A stretch of DNA of 64,000 bases, taken from NCBI RefSeq assembly GCF_017488845.2, contig NZ_CP083374.1, positions 653,501-717,500 on the forward strand, read 5' to 3'. The notes beneath the pieces were generated by a model. It saw only the letters and a program-made list of their open reading frames with translations, ran no database searches and was not told where the DNA came from. The stretch's first letter is position 1. Each line of letters begins with the position of its first letter. The position numbers and the translations under genes were made by a program. Below are positions 52,414 through 62,018 of the stretch, in pieces. This DNA comes from Ensifer canadensis. Lineage in GTDB: Bacteria; Pseudomonadota; Alphaproteobacteria; Rhizobiales; Rhizobiaceae.

Positions 52414-54531
52414 TTATTTTCCTTCCGTGTTTTCCGATTGTCCTGTGGCCGCCTTCACCACCCCTTCCTGCAAATCCGCCTCATCGGCAAGAATGGCCGC
52501 GGCCTCGTCCAACAAAACGTCTTTTGCGTTCTTGCGGGCATTCTCAATGGCAATATCAGCAATCAGGCTACGCTCGTTTGCACGCAGGCCATCATCTTCG
52601 CCAGTATTTGCGCCATCGCCTGCTTGCGCCCGAGACTTCATTCGAATTTCTCGAGCCGTCAATTCCCTACGACGTTCGGCTTCATTGAGGGAGACAACCC
52701 CTTTGTTGCGCTGCGCTTCCACGTCCGCAATGTCTTCTAACAGGCGTTGGAAATCCGGATTACTCTCAACCCGAGCTTCATGGCGGCGTTGAAGTGTCGG
52801 CAACAACGCCGTTATGGTGCCGATGGGCTTATAGGTCGCAGGTTTGATCTGAGCCCACGGCAGGGCATTGTCATAACTGGTCTCGCCAAAGCGAGCCGGA
52901 TCAGAAAAACTCGGCAAGCTGATGTCAGGCGTCACACCGTGCAACTGCGTCGTGCCGCCGTTGATCCGGAAAAACTGCGCAATCGTGACTTTCAGGTCAC
53001 CGAATTCGGGTTTGCTGTTGCGAACCACCTCGTCAAGATTCACGACAGTTTGAACGGTACCCTTACCGAAACTGGGTTCGCCAACGATAACGCCCCGACC
53101 GTAATCTTGGATTGCCGCTGCGAAAATCTCCGAAGCCGATGCCGACCCGCGATTGATGAGGACACCCACAGGGCCGGTCCAGACAGGCGCTGGAAAATCA
53201 GCGCTTGATACCGCGACCTTACCGTCGCTATCGCGTTGCTGAACGACCGGGCCACTGCCGATGAATAGGCCGGTCAAATCAATCGCCTCCTTCAGTGAAC
53301 CGCCGCCATTGTTGCGCATATCAATGAGAACGCTGTCGACTTTTTCCTGCTTCAGTTCATCGAGAAGCTTTCGGACATCGCGGCTCGCGCTTCTATAGTC
53401 CTTGTCTCCTTTGCGCCGGGCTTCAAAATCCTCGTAGAATGCCGGCAGAGTAATCACCCCGATTTTACGCGTGGCTTCACCCACTTTCACAGACAGCACG
53501 GCCTTCTGGGCAGCCTGCTTTTCGAGGCTGATTTTATCGCGCACCAGGCTGATGATCCGATGGGTGGCATCGGCTCCGGCATCCGCCGGCAGGATATCCA
53601 GGCGCACGACGGTGCCCTTTTTCCCTCGTATCATTTGCACAACCTCATCAAGGCGCGTGCCAACCACTTCTTTTATCGCCCCATTCTTGCCTTGACCCAC
53701 GCCAGTAATGCGGTCTCCGACCGAGAGCTTACCCGACAACTGAGCCGGTCCGCCAGGCACGAGTTCACGGATCGTCGTGTAGTCGTCGCGTTCCTGCAGT
53801 GACGCACCGATACCAACGAGTGAAAGTTTCATTGCGATATTGAAATCGGCCGAAGCGGTCGCGCCGAAGTAGTCCGTGTGTGGGTCGGTCGACGTTGTGT
53901 AGGCGTTCATGAACGACTGGAAAACGTCATCGCTTTTATACTTGTAAGCTCGCTGCAAAGCGTTTGCATATCGCTTGTCGAGTGTTTCGCGAATGGCCGC
54001 GTCGGTCTTGCCACCCAGTTTCAACCGCAACCAGTCGCTTTTGACGCGTTTGCGCCAAAGTTCATTGCTCTCGGCCTCCGACTGCGGCCACGGCGCTTTA
54101 TCGCGCAGCACGGAAAAGTTCTCCTGCGCACCGAAATCGAAGTCCTGCTTAAGCAAGTTGCGCGCAAAGTTCATTCGGTCGACAACGCGCTTTGCATAAA
54201 CGTTGAAGATTGCAAATGGGATGTCCAAGTTTTTCCGTTCGATGGCGTCGTCGATCTCGTTGCGGTCCGACATGAACCTGTCGATGTCCGCTTGCAGAAA
54301 GAGCGCATGGTCTGGATCAAGTGATTGGATGAACCGATCCATGATCCTGGCCGACAAGGCGTCGTCGAGTGGAACGGGCTTATAGCTGAAGCGCGTGAGA
54401 AATTCTGCACTCAACTGAGCGGCTTGTGCCTGTTGCTTAAGCGGCTCCAAAACAGGCGGTGAGGCGACTTCAGCAAATGCGGACTGTACGATTGCCAGAA
54501 ACGCACCAAGGAAAACGTATGATATGCGCAT
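52414..54531 (-). CDS. prc: Prc-type tail-specific periplasmic protease
   Basis: The 705-residue protein matches E. coli Prc (Tsp) in length and layout: signal peptide (1-20, ending SAFA), N-terminal helical domain, PDZ (about 245-325), S41 catalytic core with the Ser in RGSASASEIFAAAIQDYGR and Lys in PSFGKGTVQ, and the long helical C-terminal domain. It degrades proteins from their C-termini and trims lipoprotein/peptidoglycan-related substrates. Alphaproteobacteria usually carry shorter CtpA proteins, so this longer type may be an extra, acquired copy. Confidence 0.95.
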   Translation of the reverse strand: MRISYVFLGAFLAIVQSAFAEVASPPVLEPLKQQAQAAQLSAEFLTRFSYKPVPLDDALSARIMDRFIQSLDPDHALFLQADIDRFMSDRNEIDDAIERKNLDIPFAIFNVYAKRVVDRMNFARNLLKQDFDFGAQENFSVLRDKAPWPQSEAESNELWRKRVKSDWLRLKLGGKTDAAIRETLDKRYANALQRAYKYKSDDVFQSFMNAYTTSTDPHTDYFGATASADFNIAMKLSLVGIGASLQERDDYTTIRELVPGGPAQLSGKLSVGDRITGVGQGKNGAIKEVVGTRLDEVVQMIRGKKGTVVRLDILPADAGADATHRIISLVRDKISLEKQAAQKAVLSVKVGEATRKIGVITLPAFYEDFEARRKGDKDYRSASRDVRKLLDELKQEKVDSVLIDMRNNGGGSLKEAIDLTGLFIGSGPVVQQRDSDGKVAVSSADFPAPVWTGPVGVLINRGSASASEIFAAAIQDYGRGVIVGEPSFGKGTVQTVVNLDEVVRNSKPEFGDLKVTIAQFFRINGGTTQLHGVTPDISLPSFSDPARFGETSYDNALPWAQIKPATYKPIGTITALLPTLQRRHEARVESNPDFQRLLEDIADVEAQRNKGVVSLNEAERRRELTAREIRMKSRAQAGDGANTGEDDGLRANERSLIADIAIENARKNAKDVLLDEAAAILADEADLQEGVVKAATGQSENTEGK

Positions 54532-55229
54532 TCTGATCGATCCAATTCTTGATGCCGAGTGTCACTCCACGATCTAGGTGAAGCAATTATGGCTTTTTGG
54601 CAACCGGATGGATCATGCGCTCATCCAACGACCCCTTCGGCTGAAGGGTTCACGCAAGACTGCGAGCGCAAAGGAGCGTCGGCAAAACCCTGGTTCTGCG
54701 GCTGGCTCTAAAATGGGCCGCCGAGGTGCCGCTTTTGGCATCATGCAACCCTGGACTTCAGCATCGAGAGGGCGGGATGGAGATTAAGAAAGGCAGCCCA
54801 CGGGCCCATGTTTGAGTAAGGCGTTGGTGTTACTCATTAACGTCTAGTTATCGAAAGTGCAGATTTTTCGACTGCAGCGTGCTTCCAATGAGAATGCAAG
54901 TCTTGAAATACCCCACCTCCTGCACCATGATCATGTGTGTGCCAAGCGATTTCACGGCGCATGCATGGGCATATCTTTTGGCGCTACGGGCGGCGGATCC
55001 ACAAGCAATGTTTAAGTGGAGGCTGTTCGACCTGATGCTATGCAGACCTGGCCAAACTAGACCCGTTTGATCTGAGCCGTTTTAAGAATTAGAGAGCAGC
55101 TTTGCAGTGTCGCGCTGCACACTTTCGACTGTGTCGCAATGGCGGCACCTACGCCTTCGCATTCAACTCTTCTTGTGCATCAAATCTGGTGAATGAACCT
55201 TGCAAGGTTCTCTGAGGGAGGGACGTGAA
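54532..55229. other. Intergenic region
   Basis: Nearly 700 bases between prc and the arylsulfatase gene. Short open frames here lack ribosome sites and familiar products. It must contain both promoters; I see no intact gene or clear repeat. Confidence 0.5.
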
Positions 55230-56936
55230 ATGCCTCGCATAAGAACGACGTGCATCGCAGCAGCATTAACTGCAGTGAGTAGCCTTTGGGCCGGCACCGC
55301 TATCGTGCAGGCGCAGGAAACCAAGCCCAACATCCTGTTTATCATGGGCGACGACATCGGCTGGATGCAACCCAGTATCTATCATCAGGGCCTGATGGTC
55401 GGCGAAACGCCCAACATCGATCGCATCGGCAATGAGGGTGCGAAATTTATGACCTATTATGCCGAGCAAAGCTGCACGGCTGGTCGTACCGCCTTCATCA
55501 CCGGCATGCAGCCGGTGCGCGTCGGCATGGTCCTGCCGGAAATTCCCGGAAGCCCGTCCTACCTGCGGGCAGGCACGCCTCACCTTGCCCGGTTCCTGAA
55601 CGATCTCGGCTATTCGACAGGCGAGTTCGGCAAGAACCATCTCGGGGATACCACCGAGTCCCTGCCGACTGCCCATGGTTTTCAGGAGTTCTGGGGCTAT
55701 CTCTATCACCTCGACGCAATGCAGGGCGTGAGCTTCCCCGACATCAACAAGACGCCGACAGAGCAGGGGATCGCACCTCCTTGCAGGAATACGCCAATCC
55801 CCGGGCTGACCGAGAATCCTGCGGCGGTCGATCCGAAGACAACAACGTGCCTGACACCACCGCGTCCCATGCTAGCGTGCGCATCCTCCGACGGAACCCC
55901 TGAGAATCAATCTTGCAAGGACGAAGGGCCGTTGACACTGGAGCGCTCCAAGACGATTGACGAAGAAATCTCCGGCAAGGTCATCGACTTCCTCGACAGG
56001 AACGACCCTGAGAAAACCAAGAAGCCCTTCTTCGTCTGGTACAATCCGGCACGCATGCACATCACCACCGTGCTGCCGGACAAGTACCTGAACATGGTTG
56101 GCGAGCCGGGCGGCAAGGACTGGGGCGTCAACGAAGCTGGTATGAAGCAAATGGACGACAACATCGGCTACGTGCTGAAGAAGCTCGAGGAGATGGGAGA
56201 ACTCGACAACACCATCGTCGTCTTTACCACCGACAACGGTGCCGAGACGATTACCTTTCCCGACGGCGGCACCACTCCGTTCAAGGGCGGAAAGCTCAGC
56301 ACCTGGGAAGGTGGCATGCGCGCTCCGCTGGTCGTGCGCTGGCCGGGCCATATCGAACCGGGAACGGTCAAGAACGAGATCTTCGCATCACTCGATTGGC
56401 TGCCGACATTGGTGAACATTGCTGGCGGCCCGAAAGGTGATGGGCTCAAGAAGGAGATCGAAGCGGGCAAGTATCCGAAAGTTGTCAAAACCACTCTCGA
56501 CGGGATCGATCAGCGCGACTTCCTGGAAGGTAAGGCACCATCCGCACGCGACTCTTTCTTGTACTATTCCGGCAAAGAGCCGTCGGCGGTCCGCTTCAAA
56601 AACTGGAAGATGTATTTCGCGATGGTGTCCGATGACCCTGCGGGCTTCATTTCCGGCGTGCAGCCCTATTCCTGGACACAGGTCGTCAACATCAAGCGTG
56701 ATCCGTTCGAAACTTCGGTCGGTCAGCAGATCAAGACACTCTTCGGCATGGGGGGCGCGATCGCCTCGCCTTCGACGGCCTATGTCTATGACTGGAACAT
56801 CCTGCCCATCGGGCAGCAGCTGTGGCTGAAGCATCTCGAGACCTACATCAACTTTCCGCCGCTGCAGGACCCTGCAAGTTATAATCTTGAGCAGGTCATG
56901 CAGCAAGTTAAGGAAATGAAGACAGGTCACGACTGA
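55230..56936 (+). CDS. Secreted arylsulfatase (type I, formylglycine-dependent)
   Basis: The 568-residue enzyme has a signal peptide (cleavage near QA-QE at 28) then the sulfatase N-terminus KPNILFIMGDDIGW with metal aspartates 41-42. The active-site Cys82 lies in C-T-A-G-R, fitting C-x-(P/A)-x-R, to be converted to formylglycine; FTTDNGAE gives further metal ligands. ATG 55230 follows GGGAGGGACG. It hydrolyses sulfate esters in the periplasm to scavenge sulfur. The converting enzyme is not in the window. Confidence 0.94.
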   Translation: MPRIRTTCIAAALTAVSSLWAGTAIVQAQETKPNILFIMGDDIGWMQPSIYHQGLMVGETPNIDRIGNEGAKFMTYYAEQSCTAGRTAFITGMQPVRVGMVLPEIPGSPSYLRAGTPHLARFLNDLGYSTGEFGKNHLGDTTESLPTAHGFQEFWGYLYHLDAMQGVSFPDINKTPTEQGIAPPCRNTPIPGLTENPAAVDPKTTTCLTPPRPMLACASSDGTPENQSCKDEGPLTLERSKTIDEEISGKVIDFLDRNDPEKTKKPFFVWYNPARMHITTVLPDKYLNMVGEPGGKDWGVNEAGMKQMDDNIGYVLKKLEEMGELDNTIVVFTTDNGAETITFPDGGTTPFKGGKLSTWEGGMRAPLVVRWPGHIEPGTVKNEIFASLDWLPTLVNIAGGPKGDGLKKEIEAGKYPKVVKTTLDGIDQRDFLEGKAPSARDSFLYYSGKEPSAVRFKNWKMYFAMVSDDPAGFISGVQPYSWTQVVNIKRDPFETSVGQQIKTLFGMGGAIASPSTAYVYDWNILPIGQQLWLKHLETYINFPPLQDPASYNLEQVMQQVKEMKTGHD

Positions 56937-56962
56937 AACGCTGTCGGATAGCGACATCACAA

Positions 56963-56996
56963 CGGACGCTCTTCGGGGCGTCCGCATTCTTGTTTT
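56963..56996 (+). terminator. Rho-independent-like terminator after arylsulfatase
   Basis: CGGACGC (56963-56969) pairs with GCGTCCG (56978-56984) around an 8-base loop, followed by a T-rich stretch ending TTGTTTT. Position between arylsulfatase and the HAD gene fits a (partial) terminator. Confidence 0.6.
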
Positions 56997-57017
56997 ATCC
57001 CGGATGGAGGGTTCGAC

Positions 57018-58028
57018 ATGCGTTCGGGTCACCTGACTGTAATTTATCTCTGGCTGTATGCGCTCTTCGCGGCCACTGCGGCCCAAGCTCAATCCGATCC
57101 CCTGCCCTCTTGGAACGACAACGTGGCCAAGCAGGCAATCGTCGAGTTCGTGCAGGCGACCACCGACAATACAAAGCCCACTTTCGTGCCGCCCGAAGAA
57201 AGGATCGCAACCTTCGATCAGGATGGTACGCTTTGGGTCGAACACCCGATGTACAGCCAGGTGATATACTGCCTGGAGCGGGTTCCGGCTCTGGTGAAGG
57301 AAAAACCGGAGTTGAAGGACATCGAGCCTTTCAAGACCGTGCTGACCGGCGACAGGGAAGCGATCGCCAAGCTCCCCATGGCGGATCTCGAAAAGATCCT
57401 TGCTGCCACGCTTACCGGCATGACGGTGGACCAGTTCGAGGCCGAGGTCAGCAAGTGGATCGCATCGGCAAAGGATCCGCGATGGAAGCGCCCCTTTACC
57501 GAACTCACCTACCAGCCCATGAAGGAGGTTCTTGGTTATCTGCGCGACAATGGCTTTAAGACCTACATCGTCACAGGCGGCGGCCAGGACTTCGTGCGTG
57601 TCTACTCCGAGAGCACATACGGGATCCCTCCTGAACAGGTGGTGGGTACAGCCGGAGGAACGACCTATGGATATGGAAAGGACGGAAAGCCCTTCCTGAC
57701 CAAGGATCCCAAGCTTCTCCTCAATGACAACAATGCCGGAAAACCGGAGGGAATCCATCTGATGATTGGGAAACAACCGATCATCGCTTTCGGCAATTCA
57801 ACGGGCGACAAGGAGATGCTCGAATATACCGAAGCGGGGGACGGCCCCCGGCTTTCCGTTCTCGTGCTGCATGACGACGCAAAACGAGAATATGCCTATG
57901 GCCCGGCAAATGGTTTGCCTGAGACCAAGGTCGGCACTTTCACGCAGGAACTTTACGACGAAGCCATCAAGGACGGCTGGATCGTCATCAGCATGAAAAA
58001 CGACTGGAGACGAGTGTTCGCGGACTGA
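57018..58028 (+). CDS. Secreted HAD-superfamily phosphohydrolase
   Basis: A 336-residue protein with a signal peptide (ends near AAQAQ, residue 25) and HAD motifs: DQDGT (nucleophile, about 67-71), IVTGG (motif II) and FGNSTGDKEM (motif IV). GGAGG precedes the ATG. A periplasmic phosphatase is inferred. It follows the arylsulfatase and precedes a Gly-rich secreted protein, suggesting joint use. Confidence 0.9.
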   Translation: MRSGHLTVIYLWLYALFAATAAQAQSDPLPSWNDNVAKQAIVEFVQATTDNTKPTFVPPEERIATFDQDGTLWVEHPMYSQVIYCLERVPALVKEKPELKDIEPFKTVLTGDREAIAKLPMADLEKILAATLTGMTVDQFEAEVSKWIASAKDPRWKRPFTELTYQPMKEVLGYLRDNGFKTYIVTGGGQDFVRVYSESTYGIPPEQVVGTAGGTTYGYGKDGKPFLTKDPKLLLNDNNAGKPEGIHLMIGKQPIIAFGNSTGDKEMLEYTEAGDGPRLSVLVLHDDAKREYAYGPANGLPETKVGTFTQELYDEAIKDGWIVISMKNDWRRVFAD

Positions 58029-58087
58029 CCGAACAGCTTCGCCAGCTCATACGCATTTCAATTTGCCCTGAAACGCAGGAGGTCGTT

Positions 58088-58918
58088 ATGAAACCCAGAA
58101 CTGCTGTCTTTCTTTCCGTATTCCTTGCCACGAGCCAATTTCTCATCCCCGGCTCGGTTTTGGCGCAGGACGCCAATACACCACCGCACGTTCCGCTTGC
58201 CAAAACGATCGGCCAGGTAAAAGCGACAGGGCCTGTTCCGTCGCTTTTCGTCCTCAACTCTGCGGGCGCGAAATTGGAGGGAACCACACTCACAATGACG
58301 GGCGTTTCGATGAATTCAATCGTCTTCGCCGATCGGCCAGTTCGTGCGGCCGGTCACCTCTCGACCGAGCAGTTCGTCATGCAATGGGACGAAGGTAAGG
58401 GCAGTTTTTCCACAGATCCGCCCAATGCCACGATTTCGGTCCTTGGCGGGAACGGGTCGAAGGTCGAAGATGCTGTAGTGACGATTATGAAGCCAAAGCT
58501 CTCGGGTGGGAACCTGACGTTCGAAGTGGCGGTCCTTGAAGGAAGTCTTTCGGGCGGAACCGGCCCTGCAGCACTGTTCATCGACCGCGGCGGCTTTGGC
58601 GGCGGTGGCTTTGGCGGTGGTGGTGGCTTTGGCGGTGGTGGCCGTGACTTTGGTGGTGGCGGCTTTGGCGGCGGGGGCTTCCACGGAGGTTTCGCCGGCG
58701 GCGATCGAATGGGGGCCGACGTTCATGTGAACGATGTCCACGCCAACTATTGGCACGCTCCAGATTATCATGGCGCTTGGTATGCCGGCGCCGGGCTTGC
58801 AACGGGGGCCGCCATTGGCGCAGCCGCCACCGCGCCCTACCGCTACGGCTACGGCTATGCCAACCCTTACTACAACAACTACAACCAGTGTGGATATTAC
58901 CCCTATCCGCCCTGCTAA
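58088..58918 (+). CDS. Secreted Gly-rich protein of unknown function
   Basis: The 276-residue product has a signal peptide (about 1-26, ending SVLA), a beta-rich middle (about 30-165), a GGFGGGG-type Gly repeat (about 168-202) and a Tyr/Asn/Pro-rich end closing with a Cys. AGGAGG lies upstream. Gly-rich tracts of this sort occur in surface or matrix proteins. Family not recognised. Confidence 0.85.
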   Translation: MKPRTAVFLSVFLATSQFLIPGSVLAQDANTPPHVPLAKTIGQVKATGPVPSLFVLNSAGAKLEGTTLTMTGVSMNSIVFADRPVRAAGHLSTEQFVMQWDEGKGSFSTDPPNATISVLGGNGSKVEDAVVTIMKPKLSGGNLTFEVAVLEGSLSGGTGPAALFIDRGGFGGGGFGGGGGFGGGGRDFGGGGFGGGGFHGGFAGGDRMGADVHVNDVHANYWHAPDYHGAWYAGAGLATGAAIGAAATAPYRYGYGYANPYYNNYNQCGYYPYPPC

Positions 58919-58966
58919 AAGTTGTTCACTGAAAGTGGTTCGAAATCTGTCAAGACAAGGCGGAGT

Positions 58967-59265
58967 GACGTGCAAGAGCCCGTCGCTCCGATCAAGCGAC
59001 CCGATCTCTTCAATCTGCGCGGAGCCTGCCAACAGGAGCTGCTCGCGGCCGACGACGTTACCGCTTTCTTTCGTGGACGGGGCGCCGAGTTGAAGGAGGG
59101 TTTGCTCGATCGTCAAGGCACTGCACGAGCGCAATGTTCGGGTGCGCGTGCTGAGCAACTCGCTCGGTTCGAACAACTAGCTCGCCGCGCATTCGGTCTA
59201 TGCCAAAACCCGCAGGCGCCGCTCGAGAACGGCTTGGAGCTTAACGACCTGCTCGTAGTCCTGAT
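58967..59265 (+). pseudogene. Remnant of a phospholipase D/cardiolipin synthase-like gene
   Basis: Three frames carry fragments in order: ELLAADDVTAFFRGRGAEL, then VKALHERNVRVRVLSNSLGS (59112 on, ending at a TAG at 59178), then ENGLELNDLL. The middle piece matches the GVRVRVLTNSL segment of PLD-family proteins. HKD catalytic motifs are absent, and the frame is broken by stops and shifts. Confidence 0.45.
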
Positions 59266-59309
59266 GGCGGCGCCTAACGCGCGCTTCAATCTGTCGAAGG
59301 GAGAAGGCC

Positions 59310-61370
59310 GTGAGCAGACTACTTAGACTTTGGGCATTTGGTGCAATTGTTGCCGGGTCACTCGCAGGCGCGTCGATTGCACAGGATCAACAACATTTTA
59401 GTTCGAAGGGAAAGATGCCGTCTCAATTCACGATCGAGGCGCAACAACGCCAACGGCAGCTTCTACCTTTCGCCGACAAACGAGACTTCGCGGAAGCTGA
59501 ACGCGGTTTCATTGCTGCTCCATCGTTTCGCAAGATCATCAACGACAAGGGCGACGTAGCCTGGAACATGGACAACTGGGAGTTCCTGTTGAAGGGAAAG
59601 GACTTCGACAGCATTCACCCGTCGCTGCAGCGTCAAGCTTTGCTCAACATGGAATACGGCCTGTTCGAGGTCATTCCGGGCATCTATCAGGTGCGCGGCT
59701 TCGATCTCGCCAACATATCGTTCATAAAGGGCGATACTGGTTGGATCATAATCGATCCCCTGACGGTCAAGGAAACGGCGCGTGCCGCCCTGAAATTCGT
59801 CAATGAAAAACTTGGCGAAAGACCCGTCGTCGCCGTGATCATTTCGCATTCCCACGGCGACCACTTCGGCGGTATTCGTGGCGTCGTCGAGGATGCCGCG
59901 CTCGCAGCCGGCAAGGTCCAGATCATTGCTCCGAAAGGATTTATGAACGAGGCAATCGCCGAAAACCTCTACGCGGGAAACGTCATGACCCGCCGCAAGA
60001 CGTACACCTATGGCGACCTCATCCCGCCGAGCCCCTTTGGCCATGTCGACGCCTCAATCGGCAAGGCTGTCGCCAGCGGAGACGTCGGTATTCTGCCCCC
60101 GACCATCACCATCGACAAACCCATTCAGGAACTCACCATCGACGGGGTTAGGATGGTTTTCCAAAACACGCCGGGGACCGAAGCGCCGGCGGAGATGAAT
60201 ACCTGGTTTCCGGACCTCAAGGCCTTCTGGGCTGCCGAGAACATCGTCGGCAGCCTTCACAACATCCTGACATTGCGAGGCGCCCCCGTGCGGGACGCGT
60301 TGGCTTGGTCGCAATACATCAACGTCGCGCTCTACGAGTTCGGCAGCAAGGCCGATGTAATGTTTGCATCCCATAGCTGGCCACGTTGGGGGAGAGAACG
60401 GATCACCGAAGTGATGCGCGGTGAGCGCGACATGTATGCCAACCTGAACAATCAGGTCCTGCATCTGGCGAACACGGGCGTAACCATAAACCAGATTCAC
60501 AATGTCTACGAACCGCCGAAGAGCCTGCAGGAGCAGTGGTACGCCCGCGGCTATCACGGCTCCTACCAGCATAATAGCCGAGCCGTCATCCAGCGCTATC
60601 TCGGCTTCTGGGACCTGAACCCGGCGACGCTGGTTCCGTTGTCGCCAGAGGATTCCGCACCACTCTACATCGAGATGATGGGCGGCGCTTCCAAGGTGAT
60701 GGCCAAGGGTCATGATCTAAACGCTAAGGGCGAATATCGGCTTGCGACCGAAATCCTCAACAAGCTCGTCTATGCTGAGCCGAACAATCAGGACGCAAAG
60801 GATCTGCTCGCCGACACCTACGAGCAAATGGGCTATCAATTCGAGAGTCCCAGTCTCCGGCATAGCTTCTTGGCTGGCGCGAAAGAACTGCGAGACGGCG
60901 TCATTGCCGTGAAGGCGGCCAAGGCAGGTAGTCCCGACTTCGTGCGCGGCACCGGTACGGAGCAATTCCTCAACTACCTCGGTATCCAGATGGACAGCCG
61001 CAAGGCCGAGGGAATGAACTTCAAGATCAATCTGTTGACGCCAGACAATGGCGAGACGTTCGTTGTCGAGATGAACAATGCCACTTTGACAACCATTGCC
61101 GGCTATCAGGCCGACGATGCCGATCTGACGATCACCATCGATCGCGGTGAACTCGAGGATGTAATGATCGGCACGGCGAAGCTGTCGGATAAGGTCTCTG
61201 CCGGGAAGGCAAAGATGGACGGCAATCCGCAGGTTCTTAGCCAGCTCGCGTCGACCATGGTCGAATTTGACAATTGGTTCGAGGTCCTGCCGGGGACAAA
61301 GAAGCAGACCGCGGTGCTGCCAAAGCCAGAGCTTCTGCAGGACGATGCGACCTACTACCAAGGGCCTTAA
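59310..61370 (+). CDS. Secreted alkylsulfatase (SdsA1-like, MBL fold)
   Basis: The 686-residue enzyme hydrolyses alkyl sulfates such as SDS. A signal peptide (1-25) leads to a metallo-beta-lactamase domain with the zinc motif SHSHGDHFGG (about 179-188), an alpha-helical dimerisation domain and a C-terminal SCP2-like domain (about 560-670). The start is a GTG at 59310 with GGGAGAAGG upstream. Together with the arylsulfatase it makes this a sulfate-ester utilisation region. Confidence 0.95.
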   Translation: MSRLLRLWAFGAIVAGSLAGASIAQDQQHFSSKGKMPSQFTIEAQQRQRQLLPFADKRDFAEAERGFIAAPSFRKIINDKGDVAWNMDNWEFLLKGKDFDSIHPSLQRQALLNMEYGLFEVIPGIYQVRGFDLANISFIKGDTGWIIIDPLTVKETARAALKFVNEKLGERPVVAVIISHSHGDHFGGIRGVVEDAALAAGKVQIIAPKGFMNEAIAENLYAGNVMTRRKTYTYGDLIPPSPFGHVDASIGKAVASGDVGILPPTITIDKPIQELTIDGVRMVFQNTPGTEAPAEMNTWFPDLKAFWAAENIVGSLHNILTLRGAPVRDALAWSQYINVALYEFGSKADVMFASHSWPRWGRERITEVMRGERDMYANLNNQVLHLANTGVTINQIHNVYEPPKSLQEQWYARGYHGSYQHNSRAVIQRYLGFWDLNPATLVPLSPEDSAPLYIEMMGGASKVMAKGHDLNAKGEYRLATEILNKLVYAEPNNQDAKDLLADTYEQMGYQFESPSLRHSFLAGAKELRDGVIAVKAAKAGSPDFVRGTGTEQFLNYLGIQMDSRKAEGMNFKINLLTPDNGETFVVEMNNATLTTIAGYQADDADLTITIDRGELEDVMIGTAKLSDKVSAGKAKMDGNPQVLSQLASTMVEFDNWFEVLPGTKKQTAVLPKPELLQDDATYYQGP

Positions 61371-62018
61371 GGGCGGCAACTAATGGCCACAACAATAGAG
61401 CCGCGGGCAAACTCAAATCATGTCCCCCTTGGAACCGTCCCGAGATCCAGCGACCTCGATTTTGGGATCGGCGCCCCTCCTCCAATGGCTTCGGCATTAA
61501 CCTGATGTCCGGTTTAGATGACGAGAATCCTCTGCCTTGAAGAATGAGATCGGTGCCGATGGGCAGAGGACACCAGTGGCGAGCGGCTTCTGGCCGACGG
61601 CTTCACGATGACACGGATGTGCTCCAGAAATTACCGATCTACAGGCCAACTAGGTCATGCGTCCAAGAGCAGACCGATCTGACAATCGGCGGTGATGATA
61701 AGCGAACCTCCTAAGTGTTCTCGTGGTGGAGGCGACCGAGCAGCTCACTTTTGGCGAATCCTCAGATCCCTCCGGTCCCATCCAGTGGCACAACCTCGAT
61801 ATCGTGGCGCCTACCGCCAAAAAAGAGTCTCCCGCGCCGTTGATCTCGCAAAGGGCGGAAGGCTCTCTCCTCGAGATGCCCCGACAGCTTCCCACCGGCT
61901 TGGGAGCTGGCTTCTCTTCGGGCCAGAAGCAGACGAAGGTCTGGCAGGAGTGCCGCCAATTGCGGTTGCAGATGATGTCACGACGATAATCCGAACCAAG
62001 TTTGGGATCGAACAGAAC
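61371..62018. other. Intergenic region
   Basis: About 650 bases between the alkylsulfatase and LysR genes. A plus-strand frame (61702-61989) encodes a protein-like stretch but without a good ribosome site or known family; it could be a decayed gene. No clear terminator or repeat was found. Confidence 0.4.

Noticed and set aside
54879..55070. Short open frame before the arylsulfatase gene
   Set aside because: No ribosome site or recognisable sequence; low-information composition.
61702..61989. Possible gene in the gap after the alkylsulfatase
   Set aside because: Protein-like in part, but no family, no good ribosome site, and similar-length frames exist in other phases.
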